Source: Candidatus Devosia phytovorans (GTDB taxonomy: Bacteria > Pseudomonadota > Alphaproteobacteria > Rhizobiales > Devosiaceae). From it: a DNA stretch of 64,000 nt. Under the pieces are notes generated by a model. The model saw only the letters and a list, made by a program, of their open reading frames with translations, was not told where the DNA came from and did no database searches. Positions 50,364 to 59,244 of the stretch are shown in pieces. A program made the translations under genes and the position numbers. How positions within the stretch are numbered: position 1 is the stretch's first letter; every line of letters starts with the position of its first letter. Where the stretch lies: assembly GCA_029202405.1 (NCBI GenBank), contig CP119312.1, forward strand, positions 749,001-813,000. Reading direction: 5' to 3'.

Positions 50364-50764
50364 GGAACGACGTCCAGGTCGGTCTGACGAAACTCATTGG
50401 CGGTCGCCAGGATGGGGACTTTGTAATATTTCGCGCTGGCGTAATGCATGCAGTCAGCGAGGTTGAGGCCACGCCGGCCGGACCTAAAACGCGCGGCCGC
50501 GAAGCTGGCGAGGTGGACAACTTCTGAAGGATTGTCCACATCGCGGATGACGATATCGCGCGCTCGCATCAGTTGGACCAAGGACAATGCAGCTTCGTCC
50601 ACCGGCACGTTCCATTTGTCCGGTCTCGACAATGCCAGGACCGATTCAAGCACGGCTAATGGTGATGTGAAGCTTCCGACCGTTGAACCCAAGATGTCGT
50701 CAACTCGCGACTGCTCCTGCTCTTTTGAGAACAGCGCTACGATCGCTGAAGCGTCAACGAACAT
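50360..50764 (-). CDS. vapC: VapC-family PIN-domain ribonuclease toxin
   Basis: 134 residues, start ATG 50764 (MFVDASAIVALFS). Acidic PIN residues: Asp in FVDASAIV (4), Glu in LAVLESVLAL (about 40), Asp in GLNLADCMHYA (about 98), Asp in NEFRQTDLDVV. Likely cleaves tRNA or rRNA when free of VapB. Overlaps vapB by 11 bp, so the pair is translationally coupled. Confidence 0.88.
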   Translation of the reverse strand: MFVDASAIVALFSKEQEQSRVDDILGSTVGSFTSPLAVLESVLALSRPDKWNVPVDEAALSLVQLMRARDIVIRDVDNPSEVVHLASFAAARFRSGRRGLNLADCMHYASAKYYKVPILATANEFRQTDLDVVP

Positions 50765-51014
50765 CGGGCTCGTCCTCGAAGGATTCGCCCGACATCTCGT
50801 CAAAAACCGATTTTGGTAAGGGAATATGAGCCGTTGGGCTTGGCACAACTCCGTTCTGCTTCAGAATTCGGTCTATCAGTTCGTTGATCGGCTCTCGCGG
50901 CCGGCGCCGCTCCAGCGCCTCTTCCATTGCGATCACAACGGCTTCTAGCGGGCTTACGCCTTCCCGCTCTGCCAGTTGACGGGTCAGTTGATCTGCCTTG
51001 CTGTTGAGGTCCAT
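50754..51014 (-). CDS. vapB: VapB-family antitoxin
   Basis: 86 residues. The opening MDLNSKADQLTRQLAEREGVSPLEAVVIAMEEALERRR is the Rv0623-type (PSK) RHH-like antitoxin domain; the C-terminal part LPKSVFDEMSGESFEDEPDVR is acidic and should wrap the VapC active site. First gene of the two-gene module, and it probably represses its own promoter in the 120-bp spacer before the ArsR gene. Confidence 0.85.
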   Translation of the reverse strand: MDLNSKADQLTRQLAEREGVSPLEAVVIAMEEALERRRPREPINELIDRILKQNGVVPSPTAHIPLPKSVFDEMSGESFEDEPDVR

Positions 51015-51101
51015 CTACGCCTCCATCGCAACTAGAATACTCCAAGCACCGAGGTCGGTCCATCTGGCATGCGTTACCCCCTAGACCTGCCCACAAACTG
51101 A

Positions 51102-51121
51102 ATATAAAGATATCTTTATAT
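51102..51121. promoter_or_regulatory. ArsR-type operator in front of the metF operon
   Basis: Perfect 20-bp palindrome ATATAAAGATATCTTTATAT directly ahead of the ArsR-methyltransferase start (14 bp away). The AT-rich symmetric form fits an ArsR/SmtB-family winged-helix dimer; autoregulation of the regulator and metF is inferred. Confidence 0.82.
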
Positions 51122-51135
51122 CTTGTGAGGGGCGG

Positions 51136-52107
51136 ATGGCGCGTCTGGATGAAATGGTTGGGGTGCTGAAGGCGGCGGGGGAGGATACCCGGCTGCGGCT
51201 TCTGGCATTGCTGGCTGATGGCGACCATTCGGTCAAGGACCTGACCGAAATTCTCAAGCAAAGCCAGCCGCGCGTGTCGCGTCACCTCAAGCTTCTGGCT
51301 GATGTCGGGCTAATCGAGCGCAATGCCGAGGGCGCCTGGGCCTATTACGGGCTGGCACAGGAGGGCGATGCCTCTGAACTGGCGCAATGGCTGATTTCCC
51401 GTGTCGATCCGGCCGATATTGACCGCGCGCGTGATATCGAGCGGCAGCAGAAAGTCCGGTCGGCGCAGCAGTCTCTGGCGCGGGAATATTTCGCCAAGGT
51501 GGCCGGCAGCTGGGACCTGCTAAAGACGCTGCATGTGCCGGAAGAGGCGGTGGAAGCGGCAGTGGTCGCTGCGCTCGATGGGCGCAAGGTTGATACGCTG
51601 ATCGACCTTGGCACCGGCACCGGCCGCATGCTCGAAGTGCTCGAGGACAGCTACAAGCGCGGTATCGGCATCGATTCGAGCCGCGAAATGCTGGCGGTAG
51701 CTCGGGCGCGCCTGGCCAGTGCCGGACTTGGTCATGCGCAGGTGCGGCTGGGCGATATCGGCGATGTCGAGCTATCGGCGGGGCCCGCCGATGTCATCGT
51801 GGTGCACCAGGTGCTGCACTATTTCGATGATCCGGGCCGCATGCTGGCGCAGGCGAGACGCCTGCTGAAGCCGGGTGGCGAGATGGTGATCGTCGATTTC
51901 GCCCCGCATGACCTCGAATTCCTGCGACAGGAGCACGCCCATCGGCGGCTCGGCCTGTCGCAAAGCCAGATGAGCGGCTGGGCCGCGGCGGCAGACCTTT
52001 CGGTCGACGACTGTCGCGAATTCCCCAGCCAGGACAATGAACGTGGCCTGACGGTTTGCCTGTGGCGCCTCAGCGACAAGACGAAGACGGACCAGACCCA
52101 TGCTTGA
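51136..52107 (+). CDS. ArsR-family regulator fused to a SAM-methyltransferase domain
   Basis: 323 residues. N-terminal ArsR HTH: LRLLALLADGDHSVKDLTEILKQSQPRVSRHLKLLADVGLIE (about 20-61). The C-terminal class I methyltransferase has motif I TLIDLGTGTGRMLEVLED (about 154-171), GIDSSREML and DVIVVHQVLHYFDDP. The metal-binding Cys of arsenical ArsR are absent. It overlaps metF by 8 bp; fusions of this kind in front of metF are common in rhizobia and are proposed to sense SAM or SAH. GTGAGGGGCGG precedes the ATG at 51136. Confidence 0.9.
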   Translation: MARLDEMVGVLKAAGEDTRLRLLALLADGDHSVKDLTEILKQSQPRVSRHLKLLADVGLIERNAEGAWAYYGLAQEGDASELAQWLISRVDPADIDRARDIERQQKVRSAQQSLAREYFAKVAGSWDLLKTLHVPEEAVEAAVVAALDGRKVDTLIDLGTGTGRMLEVLEDSYKRGIGIDSSREMLAVARARLASAGLGHAQVRLGDIGDVELSAGPADVIVVHQVLHYFDDPGRMLAQARRLLKPGGEMVIVDFAPHDLEFLRQEHAHRRLGLSQSQMSGWAAAADLSVDDCREFPSQDNERGLTVCLWRLSDKTKTDQTHA

Positions 52108-52999
52108 CGACAATCTCCGCGCCAGCCGCCAGACGGCAGACCAGCGCCCGGACCTGCAGATTTCCTTCGAATTCTTCCCGCCCAAGACCGACGTCATGGA
52201 GGAAAAATTCTGGGACAGCGTGCATAAGCTCGCCCCGCTCAAGCCGCGCTTCGTCTCGGTTACCTATGGTGCGGGCGGGTCGACGCGCGAGCGTACCTTG
52301 CGCATGGTCAGCCGCATCAAGGCGGAGACCGGTGTCGATGCGGCTGCGCATCTGACCTGTGTCGGGGCGACGCGCGACGAGGTCGATGCCGTGGTGCGCG
52401 ATTTCCAGCAGGTGGGCGTCAACCGCATCGTCGCCCTGCGCGGTGATCCGCCGGAAGGGGTCGGGCAGCCGTTCACCCCGCATCCGCAGGGCTATCAGAA
52501 TGCGGCTGACCTGGTGGCCGGGCTGCGCCGGATCGGGGATTTCGACATCTCCGTTGCTGCCTATCCGGAAAAGCATCCGCAGAGCCCGGACTGGGCCTTC
52601 GAGATCGACAATCTCAAGCGCAAGATCGATGCGGGGGCCAATCGCGCCATTACGCAGATGTTCTTCAGCAATGCGGACTATCTGCGCTACGTCGAGCGCG
52701 CCCGCGCGGCCGGCATAACGGCACCGATCGTGCCGGGCATCCAGCCGATCCACAGCTTCAAGCAGATTTCGAGCTTTGCCGCACGCTGCGGCACCTCGAT
52801 CCCGGCCTGGCTGGCCGAGCGTTTCGAAGGGCTCGATGACGAGCCTGAAACCCACGCGCTTGTGGCTTCGGCGGTTGCGGCAGAGCAGGTGACCGAGTTG
52901 CTCGACGAGGGTGTTACCGAATTCCATATCTATACGCATAACCGCTCGCCACTGGCGCTGGCGCTGGCGCGGATCCTGGGACGGCGACCGGCGGCCTGA
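52100..52999 (+). CDS. metF: Methylenetetrahydrofolate reductase
   Basis: 299 residues, FAD-dependent TIM barrel reducing 5,10-methylene-THF to 5-methyl-THF for methionine synthesis. ISFEFFPPKTDVMEEKFWDSV (about 21-41) with the catalytic Glu, HLTCVGATRDEV (about 84), ALRGDPPEG (about 112) and ITQMFFSN (about 183). Start inside the preceding gene, so coupled to the ArsR-methyltransferase regulator. Confidence 0.95.
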   Translation: MLDDNLRASRQTADQRPDLQISFEFFPPKTDVMEEKFWDSVHKLAPLKPRFVSVTYGAGGSTRERTLRMVSRIKAETGVDAAAHLTCVGATRDEVDAVVRDFQQVGVNRIVALRGDPPEGVGQPFTPHPQGYQNAADLVAGLRRIGDFDISVAAYPEKHPQSPDWAFEIDNLKRKIDAGANRAITQMFFSNADYLRYVERARAAGITAPIVPGIQPIHSFKQISSFAARCGTSIPAWLAERFEGLDDEPETHALVASAVAAEQVTELLDEGVTEFHIYTHNRSPLALALARILGRRPAA

Positions 53000-53090
53000 G
53001 CGGCCACATCTCCGTGACTTTAACCTTGCGTTCACCATGATCTGGTGCCATTTGCACGCCACCTGCGGGCACGCGCGCTGACTTGCGTCA

Positions 53091-53109
53091 TTCAGCTTGA
53101 GTTCAGCTT
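53091..53109 (+). promoter_or_regulatory. TTCAG-N6-TTCAG direct repeat upstream of the Pro/Ala-rich protein gene
   Basis: TTCAGCTTGAGTTCAGCTTG: two TTCAGCTTG copies with an 11-bp period. Matches the TTCAG-N6-TTCAG at 18485-18500. The period suits a head-to-tail OmpR/PhoB-family dimer (ChvI-like regulators are candidates, inference). Confidence 0.5.
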
Positions 53110-53212
53110 GCGGGGTGCATTGCTGGTAGCGTGGCCCGGTTCCATAATACGGCCACGAAAACCGGCTCTTTCGCCCCGATACGGAGGGCGAAGCAATTCG
53201 GGACGTCAGCGC

Positions 53213-54001
53213 ATGAAACTTGATCGCCGCATCACCAATGGGCTCGCCTGGGCCGGTGTTCTTCTCGTTGTCGGTATTCCGGCCGCGGATATGCTGTCGG
53301 CGCAGTTTTCCGGCGATAGTGCCGAACAGATTGCCGTGGTAGCGCCTGTTGCCCCCACGCCGGCACCATCGGCGCAGCGGCCTGAGCAGCAGGCCGCAGT
53401 TGTCGCTCCCAAGCCCGCCGCGGCCCAGAGTGCCAATGCGGTGGACAGTTTCGTGCAGTCTGGCAAGCCGCTGCCGAGCTATATCACCGGCGGTGGCGCT
53501 GCGGCGCCCGCTCCAACGCAGGCAGTTGTGCCCGCCAAGCCCACGGCATCACCGACCGTGAATACGCCGGCACCGACGCAGACCACGCCAACCCAGGCAG
53601 CAACCACGCAGCCGGTCCGCACGCCCATCGTCACCGATCCTGTGCAGGTGGCGTCCATTCCGCCCAAGGTCGCGCCGGTGCCCATGCCCCTGTCGATGCG
53701 GCCCGATCCGATCCGTGTTCCCGTCGCCAACAGCACGCCGCCGGCCGATATCATCCTGCCGCCGGGTCTGGGCAATGTTCCGCGTCCCCCGTCGGGCATG
53801 GTGGATTCGGCCGATCTCGAAGATTGGGAAAGCGGTCCGCTGTCCGAATTCCTGGCCCAGCGCGAGGGCAGGGGCAACAGCTCGGCAACGGTGACGTCGG
53901 ATTACGATCCTAATGGCTTCTTCCTCGATCAAGGCCCGGCACCAGGCCGTGACCGGATTGTCGGTCGGGAAGTGCAGCCGTTCTTTTTCTATTCCGAATA
54001 G
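53213..54001 (+). CDS. Membrane-anchored Pro/Ala/Thr-rich protein, unknown
   Basis: 262 residues from ATG 53213. One hydrophobic segment, NGLAWAGVLLVVGIPAADML (about 10-29), then a long low-complexity region rich in Pro, Ala, Thr, Val (PAPTQTTPTQAATTQPV) and a structured-looking C-terminus (GMVDSADLEDWESGPLSEFLAQREGRG ... EVQPFFFYSE). Probably anchored with its bulk in the periplasm. No family recognised. The direct repeat about 105 bp upstream suggests regulated expression. Confidence 0.7.
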   Translation: MKLDRRITNGLAWAGVLLVVGIPAADMLSAQFSGDSAEQIAVVAPVAPTPAPSAQRPEQQAAVVAPKPAAAQSANAVDSFVQSGKPLPSYITGGGAAAPAPTQAVVPAKPTASPTVNTPAPTQTTPTQAATTQPVRTPIVTDPVQVASIPPKVAPVPMPLSMRPDPIRVPVANSTPPADIILPPGLGNVPRPPSGMVDSADLEDWESGPLSEFLAQREGRGNSSATVTSDYDPNGFFLDQGPAPGRDRIVGREVQPFFFYSE

Positions 54002-54121
54002 GCTCAATGCCGCCATGCATTGGCTGCCGGTGGACCTTGTTACCGGCAATGGTTAGTTTGCGCCTCCCTGAGCGGACACAGCGCTGTTCGATTCCCTGCG
54101 TTAGAGCGGAACCGGCCCCAC

Positions 54122-54877
54122 ATGCCCGATAGCGAAAAGCAGATGGATATGTGGGAAAGGCTGAGCGACTTCGTCGGCTCCTTCAGCCAGCGCACCGGTA
54201 TCGCCGGATCGCTGGCCAATGCGCTCGATCCCGATACCTGGCTGCCGGGCGGCCGTGATGCGGCCTTTACGCTGGCGCTGATTGCGCTTGCCGCCAAGAT
54301 GGCGGTGGCCGATGGGGTCGTGACCGCGTCGGAAGAGCGGGCCTTCAAGGCGACTGTCGAGATCGCTGCTGGTCACGAAGCGCAGGTGGCGCGGGTGTTC
54401 AACCTCGCCAAGCAGGATGTCGCCGGTTACGACGCCTATGCGCGCAAGGTCAGCCGCTTTTTCCAGGACAGTCCGGAAACGCTCGAGCATGTGCTCGATA
54501 GTCTGTTCTACATCGCCACGGCCGATGGCCTGGTGCATGAGGCCGAACTCGACTACCTCCGCTCGGTCAGCGACATCTTCGGCTTCGACGATGTGCGCTT
54601 CGAACAGATGGCAAGCCAGCATGTGCAGCTTGAGGCGGGCGTTGATCCCTATGCGATCCTGGGGCTGGCGCCCAATGCCGACGCTGCAGAAATCCGCCGT
54701 GTCTATCGCGCCCTAGTGGCCGAACACCATCCCGACCGGCTGATTGCCAAGGGCGTCCCGGAAGACCTGATCGATATCGCCACCGACCGCATGAAAGCGA
54801 TCAACCTGGCCTATCAGGCGCTGACAAAGCCGGTGCAAAACCCCATGCTGGCGGCGCCCGATCCGGCCAGCGCTTGA
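54122..54877 (+). CDS. TerB-DnaJ (DjlA-like) co-chaperone
   Basis: 251 residues. TerB-like helical domain: AAKMAVADGVVTASEERAFKATVEIA and ATADGLVHEAELDYLRSVSDIFGFDD (about 55-165). C-terminal J domain: DPYAILGLAPNADAAEIRRVYRALVAEHHPDR (about 178-209) with the HPD tripeptide that stimulates DnaK. Unlike E. coli DjlA, no N-terminal membrane helix is evident. Alternative start ATG 54143. Lies just upstream of RNase P RNA. Confidence 0.85.
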   Translation: MPDSEKQMDMWERLSDFVGSFSQRTGIAGSLANALDPDTWLPGGRDAAFTLALIALAAKMAVADGVVTASEERAFKATVEIAAGHEAQVARVFNLAKQDVAGYDAYARKVSRFFQDSPETLEHVLDSLFYIATADGLVHEAELDYLRSVSDIFGFDDVRFEQMASQHVQLEAGVDPYAILGLAPNADAAEIRRVYRALVAEHHPDRLIAKGVPEDLIDIATDRMKAINLAYQALTKPVQNPMLAAPDPASA

Positions 54878-54905
54878 CGCGGGGTCATTGGACTCTCTAC
54901 ATCAC

Positions 54906-55302
<397 letters not shown>

Positions 55303-55312
55303 TTCCTATCGC

Positions 55313-55729
55313 CTACGACGCGTCCTTGAGGATTTGGGCCATTCGCGTGCGCCAGTCGTCGCCTTGCGATTTGAACTTTTCGACCACGTCGGGGTCGAGC
55401 CTTAGCGTAACGGGCTGTTTGGCATTGGCGAGTCGCGGTCGGCCCCTGCTACGACGAAGCTCTTCAGCAAATTCTGGCATGACTTCGTCGATGGGTCTGA
55501 ACCGGGCCAGTTCCTCGGAGGTCCGCGGTCGCTCGATTTCGGGATCCGGACCGATAAGTTCGCCGCTCGCGTCATCAACCCACCAGCCGTCCTCGTCCTG
55601 ATGAACACCGCCCAGAGCAATGAGCGTCTTCATCTCGCGGTCATATACTTCCCAGCGACGCTGCATCTCATCGGAAGCTGCAGCGCTGTTGCCGAGGTCG
55701 CGGGTGACAAATTCGGGCCATTTAGCCAT
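55313..55729 (-). CDS. brnA: BrnA-like antitoxin
   Basis: 138 residues. The C-terminal third, LANAKQPVTLRLDPDVVEKFKSQGDDWRTRMAQIL (about 100-135), is the RHH-type BrnA DNA-binding domain. The N-terminal region (WPEFVTRDLGNSAAASDEMQRRWEVYDREM) is longer than in minimal BrnA. Overlaps brnT by 8 bp. It should neutralise BrnT and repress the operon through the upstream repeats. Confidence 0.85.
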   Translation of the reverse strand: MAKWPEFVTRDLGNSAAASDEMQRRWEVYDREMKTLIALGGVHQDEDGWWVDDASGELIGPDPEIERPRTSEELARFRPIDEVMPEFAEELRRSRGRPRLANAKQPVTLRLDPDVVEKFKSQGDDWRTRMAQILKDAS

Positions 55730-55976
55730 CGAAGCGTCTCCTTTCGTTGTCGCTTGCCGGTCGCATGGAAATCAAAGACAGCGCTTCGCTCCCCAAGGGA
55801 CGAAAGATCACAGCGACCACCAAAATGCCATTGAAGCGGCCGATCGCCAGACTGCGGCCTTTCTTGGCCGGTTCGATCGTGGCGGAGAAAAAGAACTCTT
55901 CATCGATGTCAGCCATATCCAGGCCGTGCTTGGCCAGATTGGTTTGACGCTTGATCTCGTCATACACGATCCGCAT
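55722..55976 (-). CDS. brnT: BrnT-like ribonuclease toxin
   Basis: 84 residues: YDEIKRQTNLAKHGLDMADIDEEFFFSA (about 5-32), GRSLAIGRFNGILVVAVIFRPLG and the C-terminal LSLISMRPASDNERRRF. These match the RelE-like BrnT fold, whose basic C-terminal residues cleave mRNA. Toxin precedes antitoxin, as usual in BrnTA. Start ATG 55976, within the operator spacer. Confidence 0.85.
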   Translation of the reverse strand: MRIVYDEIKRQTNLAKHGLDMADIDEEFFFSATIEPAKKGRSLAIGRFNGILVVAVIFRPLGSEALSLISMRPASDNERRRFDG

Positions 55977-55986
55977 CGTGATTTAC

Positions 55987-56029
55987 CGTATACGAAAATT
56001 ATGGTTCGTCAATAAACGTGTACGAAAAT
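55987..56029 (-). promoter_or_regulatory. brnTA operator: two CGTRTACGAAAAT repeats
   Basis: CGTATACGAAAAT (55987-55999) and CGTGTACGAAAAT (56017-56029) are direct repeats exactly 30 bp apart, three helical turns, in the AT-rich spacer just upstream of brnT. They are good candidates for BrnA binding. Confidence 0.7.
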
Positions 56030-56037
56030 ATAGTCCG

Positions 56038-57075
56038 TCAGGCCGAAAACTGCATCACCACCCGTGTGCCGCCGCCGTCGTTGCGGTAGGCGACGGTCGC
56101 GCCAAGGCCATTGGCCATGGAGCGGACGATGCGGCTGCCGAGGCCCGTGCCCTGCGCCTTGCCCAGGCCGTCCCAGCCGATGCCGTCGTCCTCGACGGCA
56201 AGGTCGATGACCTGGTCTTCGGTGCGCGACATGAAGATGCGCACGTCGCCGCCATTGGCCGTGCCGGAATAGGCATATTTGATGGCGTTGGTGACGAGTT
56301 CTGTGACGATGACGCCGACCGTGGCGGCCTTTTCGGTGGGGATGAAGATGTCGTCGGCGGAGACCTTGATATGGGCCACGCTGCCGGTGGCGCGCATGGT
56401 GGTCTCGAGCTCGCTGGCCAGGCTGCGCAGGTAGTCGCCGAGCTGAACGGAGCGGACGTCGTCGGTGGTATAGAGATAGCGATGCACGCCGGCGATGGCC
56501 TGGATGCGGGCCTGAGTTTCGGCCAGGGCGCGCTTGGCGTCGTCATTGTCCACGGCATTGGCCTGGAGGCCAACGAGCGCTGCAACCATGGCAAGGCTGT
56601 TGGCGACGCGGTGGTTCACTTCGCCGAGCAGCACTTCGGCGCGCTCGCGGGCGGCGCGCATGTCGTGCTCGGCCTGGGCCTTGGCGCGGTTGAGGTGCAG
56701 CAGGTCCACGGCGTGGCTGACGGCCGTCGCCAGCAGTTCGAGAAAGTCGTCGTCGACGGTCTTGAGCACATAGTCGGATGCGCCGGCCTTGAGGGCGGCG
56801 ACGGCGACGGCGGTTTCCACGGTTCCGGTGACATAGACCACGGCCGGCTTGTCCTCCAGCCCGGTCATCTGTTCGAGGACGTCGAGGCCGGTGCCGGTGG
56901 GCAGGTAGTGATCGAGCGCGACGACGTCGATGCCCCCGGCGATGATGCGCGCGAGGCCTTCCTCGCCGTTGGGGGCTATCTCAACCGCATAGCCGCGCCG
57001 TTCCAGGGCCTTCTGCACAAGACGTGCAAGGCCGGGATCGTCGTCGACATAGAGTACGCGCGGCCGGTTGGGCAT
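56038..57075 (-). CDS. Response regulator-HisKA_2 (HWE-like) histidine kinase hybrid
   Basis: 345 residues: an N-terminal REC domain (VLYVDDDPGLARLVQ, phospho-Asp in VVALDHYLPTG about 56, Lys in DYVLKTVDDD about 106), then a HisKA_2 dimerisation helix with phospho-His in LLGEVNHRVANSLAMVAALVGLQ (about 150), then HATPase (VTELVTNAIKYAYSG, DDGIGWDG). No membrane segment. Start directly follows the stop of the response regulator gene; the three genes form one operon. Confidence 0.9.
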   Translation of the reverse strand: MPNRPRVLYVDDDPGLARLVQKALERRGYAVEIAPNGEEGLARIIAGGIDVVALDHYLPTGTGLDVLEQMTGLEDKPAVVYVTGTVETAVAVAALKAGASDYVLKTVDDDFLELLATAVSHAVDLLHLNRAKAQAEHDMRAARERAEVLLGEVNHRVANSLAMVAALVGLQANAVDNDDAKRALAETQARIQAIAGVHRYLYTTDDVRSVQLGDYLRSLASELETTMRATGSVAHIKVSADDIFIPTEKAATVGVIVTELVTNAIKYAYSGTANGGDVRIFMSRTEDQVIDLAVEDDGIGWDGLGKAQGTGLGSRIVRSMANGLGATVAYRNDGGGTRVVMQFSA

Positions 57076-57522
57076 CTATTCGGCTTCCGGAACCTGCATC
57101 ACCGAGAAGAAGAGGCCCAGCTGGCGGATCGCATTGGCGAAGCCATCATAGTCCACCGGCTTGGTGATATAGACATTGGCACCCAGATCATAGCAGCGCT
57201 GGATCTCGCGCTGGTCATCGGTCGTGGTGAGCACGACGACGGGCGAACGCTTGGTGTGATCGTTGCCCTTGACCTTTTCGAGGATGTCGACGCCGGTCAT
57301 GTCGGGCAGGTTGAGGTCGAGCAGCACCAAAAGCTGGCGGCCCTTGTTGACGGCGCCGGTGCCGTCCGGCCCCATCAGATATTCGAGCGCCGCCGTGCCA
57401 TTGGTGAAGGGCACGATCTGGTTGGCGACGCCGGCGCGGCGGATGTTTTTCTCGATGAGACGGGCGTGGCCCTCGTCGTCCTCGATCATGATGATGGTAA
57501 CTGGCTTGCCGTCATTGCTCAT
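57076..57522 (-). CDS. Single-domain response regulator
   Basis: 148 residues, REC only: IIMIEDDEGHARLIEKNIRRAG (about 9-30), phospho-Asp in LLDLNLPDMTGVDILEKVKG (about 68), Thr in VVLTTTDD and Lys in VYITKPVDYDGF (about 120). The type, with a 'LGLFFSVMQVP' tail, is found beside bacteriophytochrome-like kinases. Overlaps the kinase gene by 4 bp (ATGA). Likely shuttles phosphate between the two kinases flanking it. Confidence 0.92.
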   Translation of the reverse strand: MSNDGKPVTIIMIEDDEGHARLIEKNIRRAGVANQIVPFTNGTAALEYLMGPDGTGAVNKGRQLLVLLDLNLPDMTGVDILEKVKGNDHTKRSPVVVLTTTDDQREIQRCYDLGANVYITKPVDYDGFANAIRQLGLFFSVMQVPEAE

Positions 57523-59012
57523 GCGGATTGGCTCCCGAGAAAGCTGCGCAGGTCGCGCGGCAGGGTGATGATGAATGTGGTGCCGACGCCCAGTTCGGAG
57601 CGTAGCGTAATATCGCCGCCAAGGCTTCTGACCATGGTGCGGACATGGGCCAGGCCAATGCCTTCGCCCGGCTGGGTCTGCGTGCCAGCCCGACGGAACA
57701 GTTCGAAGACGCGCTCGTGGTCATTGGGCGCAATACCCCGGCCATTGTCTTCCACCTCGATCTCGATCCGGTTGCCCGAGGCATATTCGGCACGGATGGC
57801 GATCTTGAGCGGGCGGCCGGGCTGCTGGTACTTGACCGCATTGTCGATCAGATTGCCCAGTACCTGCTCGATGGAGAGCTTGTCCGTGACGATACGCGGC
57901 ACGGTGATGTCGATCCGCGTATCGCCGCCGTTCTCCGTGATCTGGTGCTGCACCGTCGTGATCGTGGTTTCGGCGATCTTGGTGAGGTCCAGCGCTTCCG
58001 GCTTGAGCTGGCGGCGGCCTTCGCGCGAGATCTTCAGGATAGCGTTGATCAGGCTGTCCATCTTGCGCGTGGCGGCGCGGATGAAGGTGATGGCCTCGGG
58101 CAGGTCTTCCGTGGCGGCCAGCTTTGCATCGGCAAATTTGGCATCGCCGTCGTCGGGGCGGTCGGCCATATAGGTCGAGAGTTCGCCGACGCTGGTTTCG
58201 AGTTCGCTGGTGAAACCCATGATATTGACCAGCGGCGCGCGCAGGTCATGCGTCACGATATAGGCGAAGCGCTGGATTTCCTCATTGGCGCGACCCAGTT
58301 CGGAGGTGCGCTCGCGCACGCGTTCCTCGAGGCCCGCATTGGCGGCTTCGACTTCGGCGCGGGCGCCGGAGAGTTCGCGATTATAGGTCACCACGGTCCA
58401 GGCGGCACCGCCAACGAAGGCAAAGATGACGAAGCCGCCAATGATGGTCACGAGGCGCAGGGCGATGAAGCTGTTGCGCTGGTTTTCGAGGCCTTCCAGC
58501 GTGCGGGTATCTGCCGCGTCGATCACGCTGGTGAACAGGGCGCGCGCCTGATCCATGTCCGCCTTGCCGCGGTCGGTGCGGATGATATCGATGGCGTCGA
58601 CCACCCGGCCGGCGCGAACCAGGTCAATGGTCTGCGCCATTTCGACCAGCTTGTTGTCGATGATGCCCCGCAGGGTCGGGGCGATCGTATTGGCTTCCGG
58701 ATAGGGCGCCAGAACCTCTTCAAGCCGATCGATATTGCCCGGGATTTCGGGCAGTGCGGCGCTGTAGGGATCGAGATAGCGTTCGTCCTGCGTCAGCAGG
58801 AAGCCACGCTGGCCGGTTTCGGCATCCTGCAGCGCATTGCGGGCATTGACCGTCACCGCGCGCGCAATGCGGGCGTTTGTGGTTTCGTTGAACCAGTAAT
58901 TGTTGTTTTCGACCAGATAGATGGTCGTGCCGACAATGGTGGCCAGAGCCAGGAAGGCGACGATCAGCAGCAGGGACGTCGAACGCACAAAGACATTAGT
59001 CGAAATCGGCAT
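57519..59012 (-). CDS. Membrane CHASE3 sensor histidine kinase
   Basis: 497 residues. Membrane segment 1 (LLLIVAFLALATIVGTTIYLV, about 14-34), CHASE3 sensor (ALQDAETGQRGFLLTQDERYLDPY, about 60-84), membrane segment 2 (LVTIIGGFVIFAFVGGAAWTVV, about 184-205), short coiled coil, HisKA phospho-His in YIVTHDLRAPLVNIMGFTSELE (about 255), HATPase with NLIDNAVKYQQPG and DNGRGI. The CHASE3 ligand is unknown. First gene of the kinase-regulator-hybrid operon; divergent from the dcw cluster. Confidence 0.92.
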   Translation of the reverse strand: MPISTNVFVRSTSLLLIVAFLALATIVGTTIYLVENNNYWFNETTNARIARAVTVNARNALQDAETGQRGFLLTQDERYLDPYSAALPEIPGNIDRLEEVLAPYPEANTIAPTLRGIIDNKLVEMAQTIDLVRAGRVVDAIDIIRTDRGKADMDQARALFTSVIDAADTRTLEGLENQRNSFIALRLVTIIGGFVIFAFVGGAAWTVVTYNRELSGARAEVEAANAGLEERVRERTSELGRANEEIQRFAYIVTHDLRAPLVNIMGFTSELETSVGELSTYMADRPDDGDAKFADAKLAATEDLPEAITFIRAATRKMDSLINAILKISREGRRQLKPEALDLTKIAETTITTVQHQITENGGDTRIDITVPRIVTDKLSIEQVLGNLIDNAVKYQQPGRPLKIAIRAEYASGNRIEIEVEDNGRGIAPNDHERVFELFRRAGTQTQPGEGIGLAHVRTMVRSLGGDITLRSELGVGTTFIITLPRDLRSFLGSQSA

Positions 59013-59244
59013 TGACGGTTCCCGCCGAGAAGCACCGGCTGTTCATGGCCTAAAGGGGAGGGGGTAGCAATAAAGAAAAGCGGTTCTCCGGGCCTTTCGC
59101 GCCGAAACATAGGCGCATGGTCGTGCGCCGCCGATGGAAAATGTTGGCTAAAGGCGCATGGGAAACAGAATCTTAAGCGTCCTTGGTCAAAGTGCGACGA
59201 TGTTAACAAACCGGCTTCAGGCCGGGAGTGGAGTAGCGGCATCT

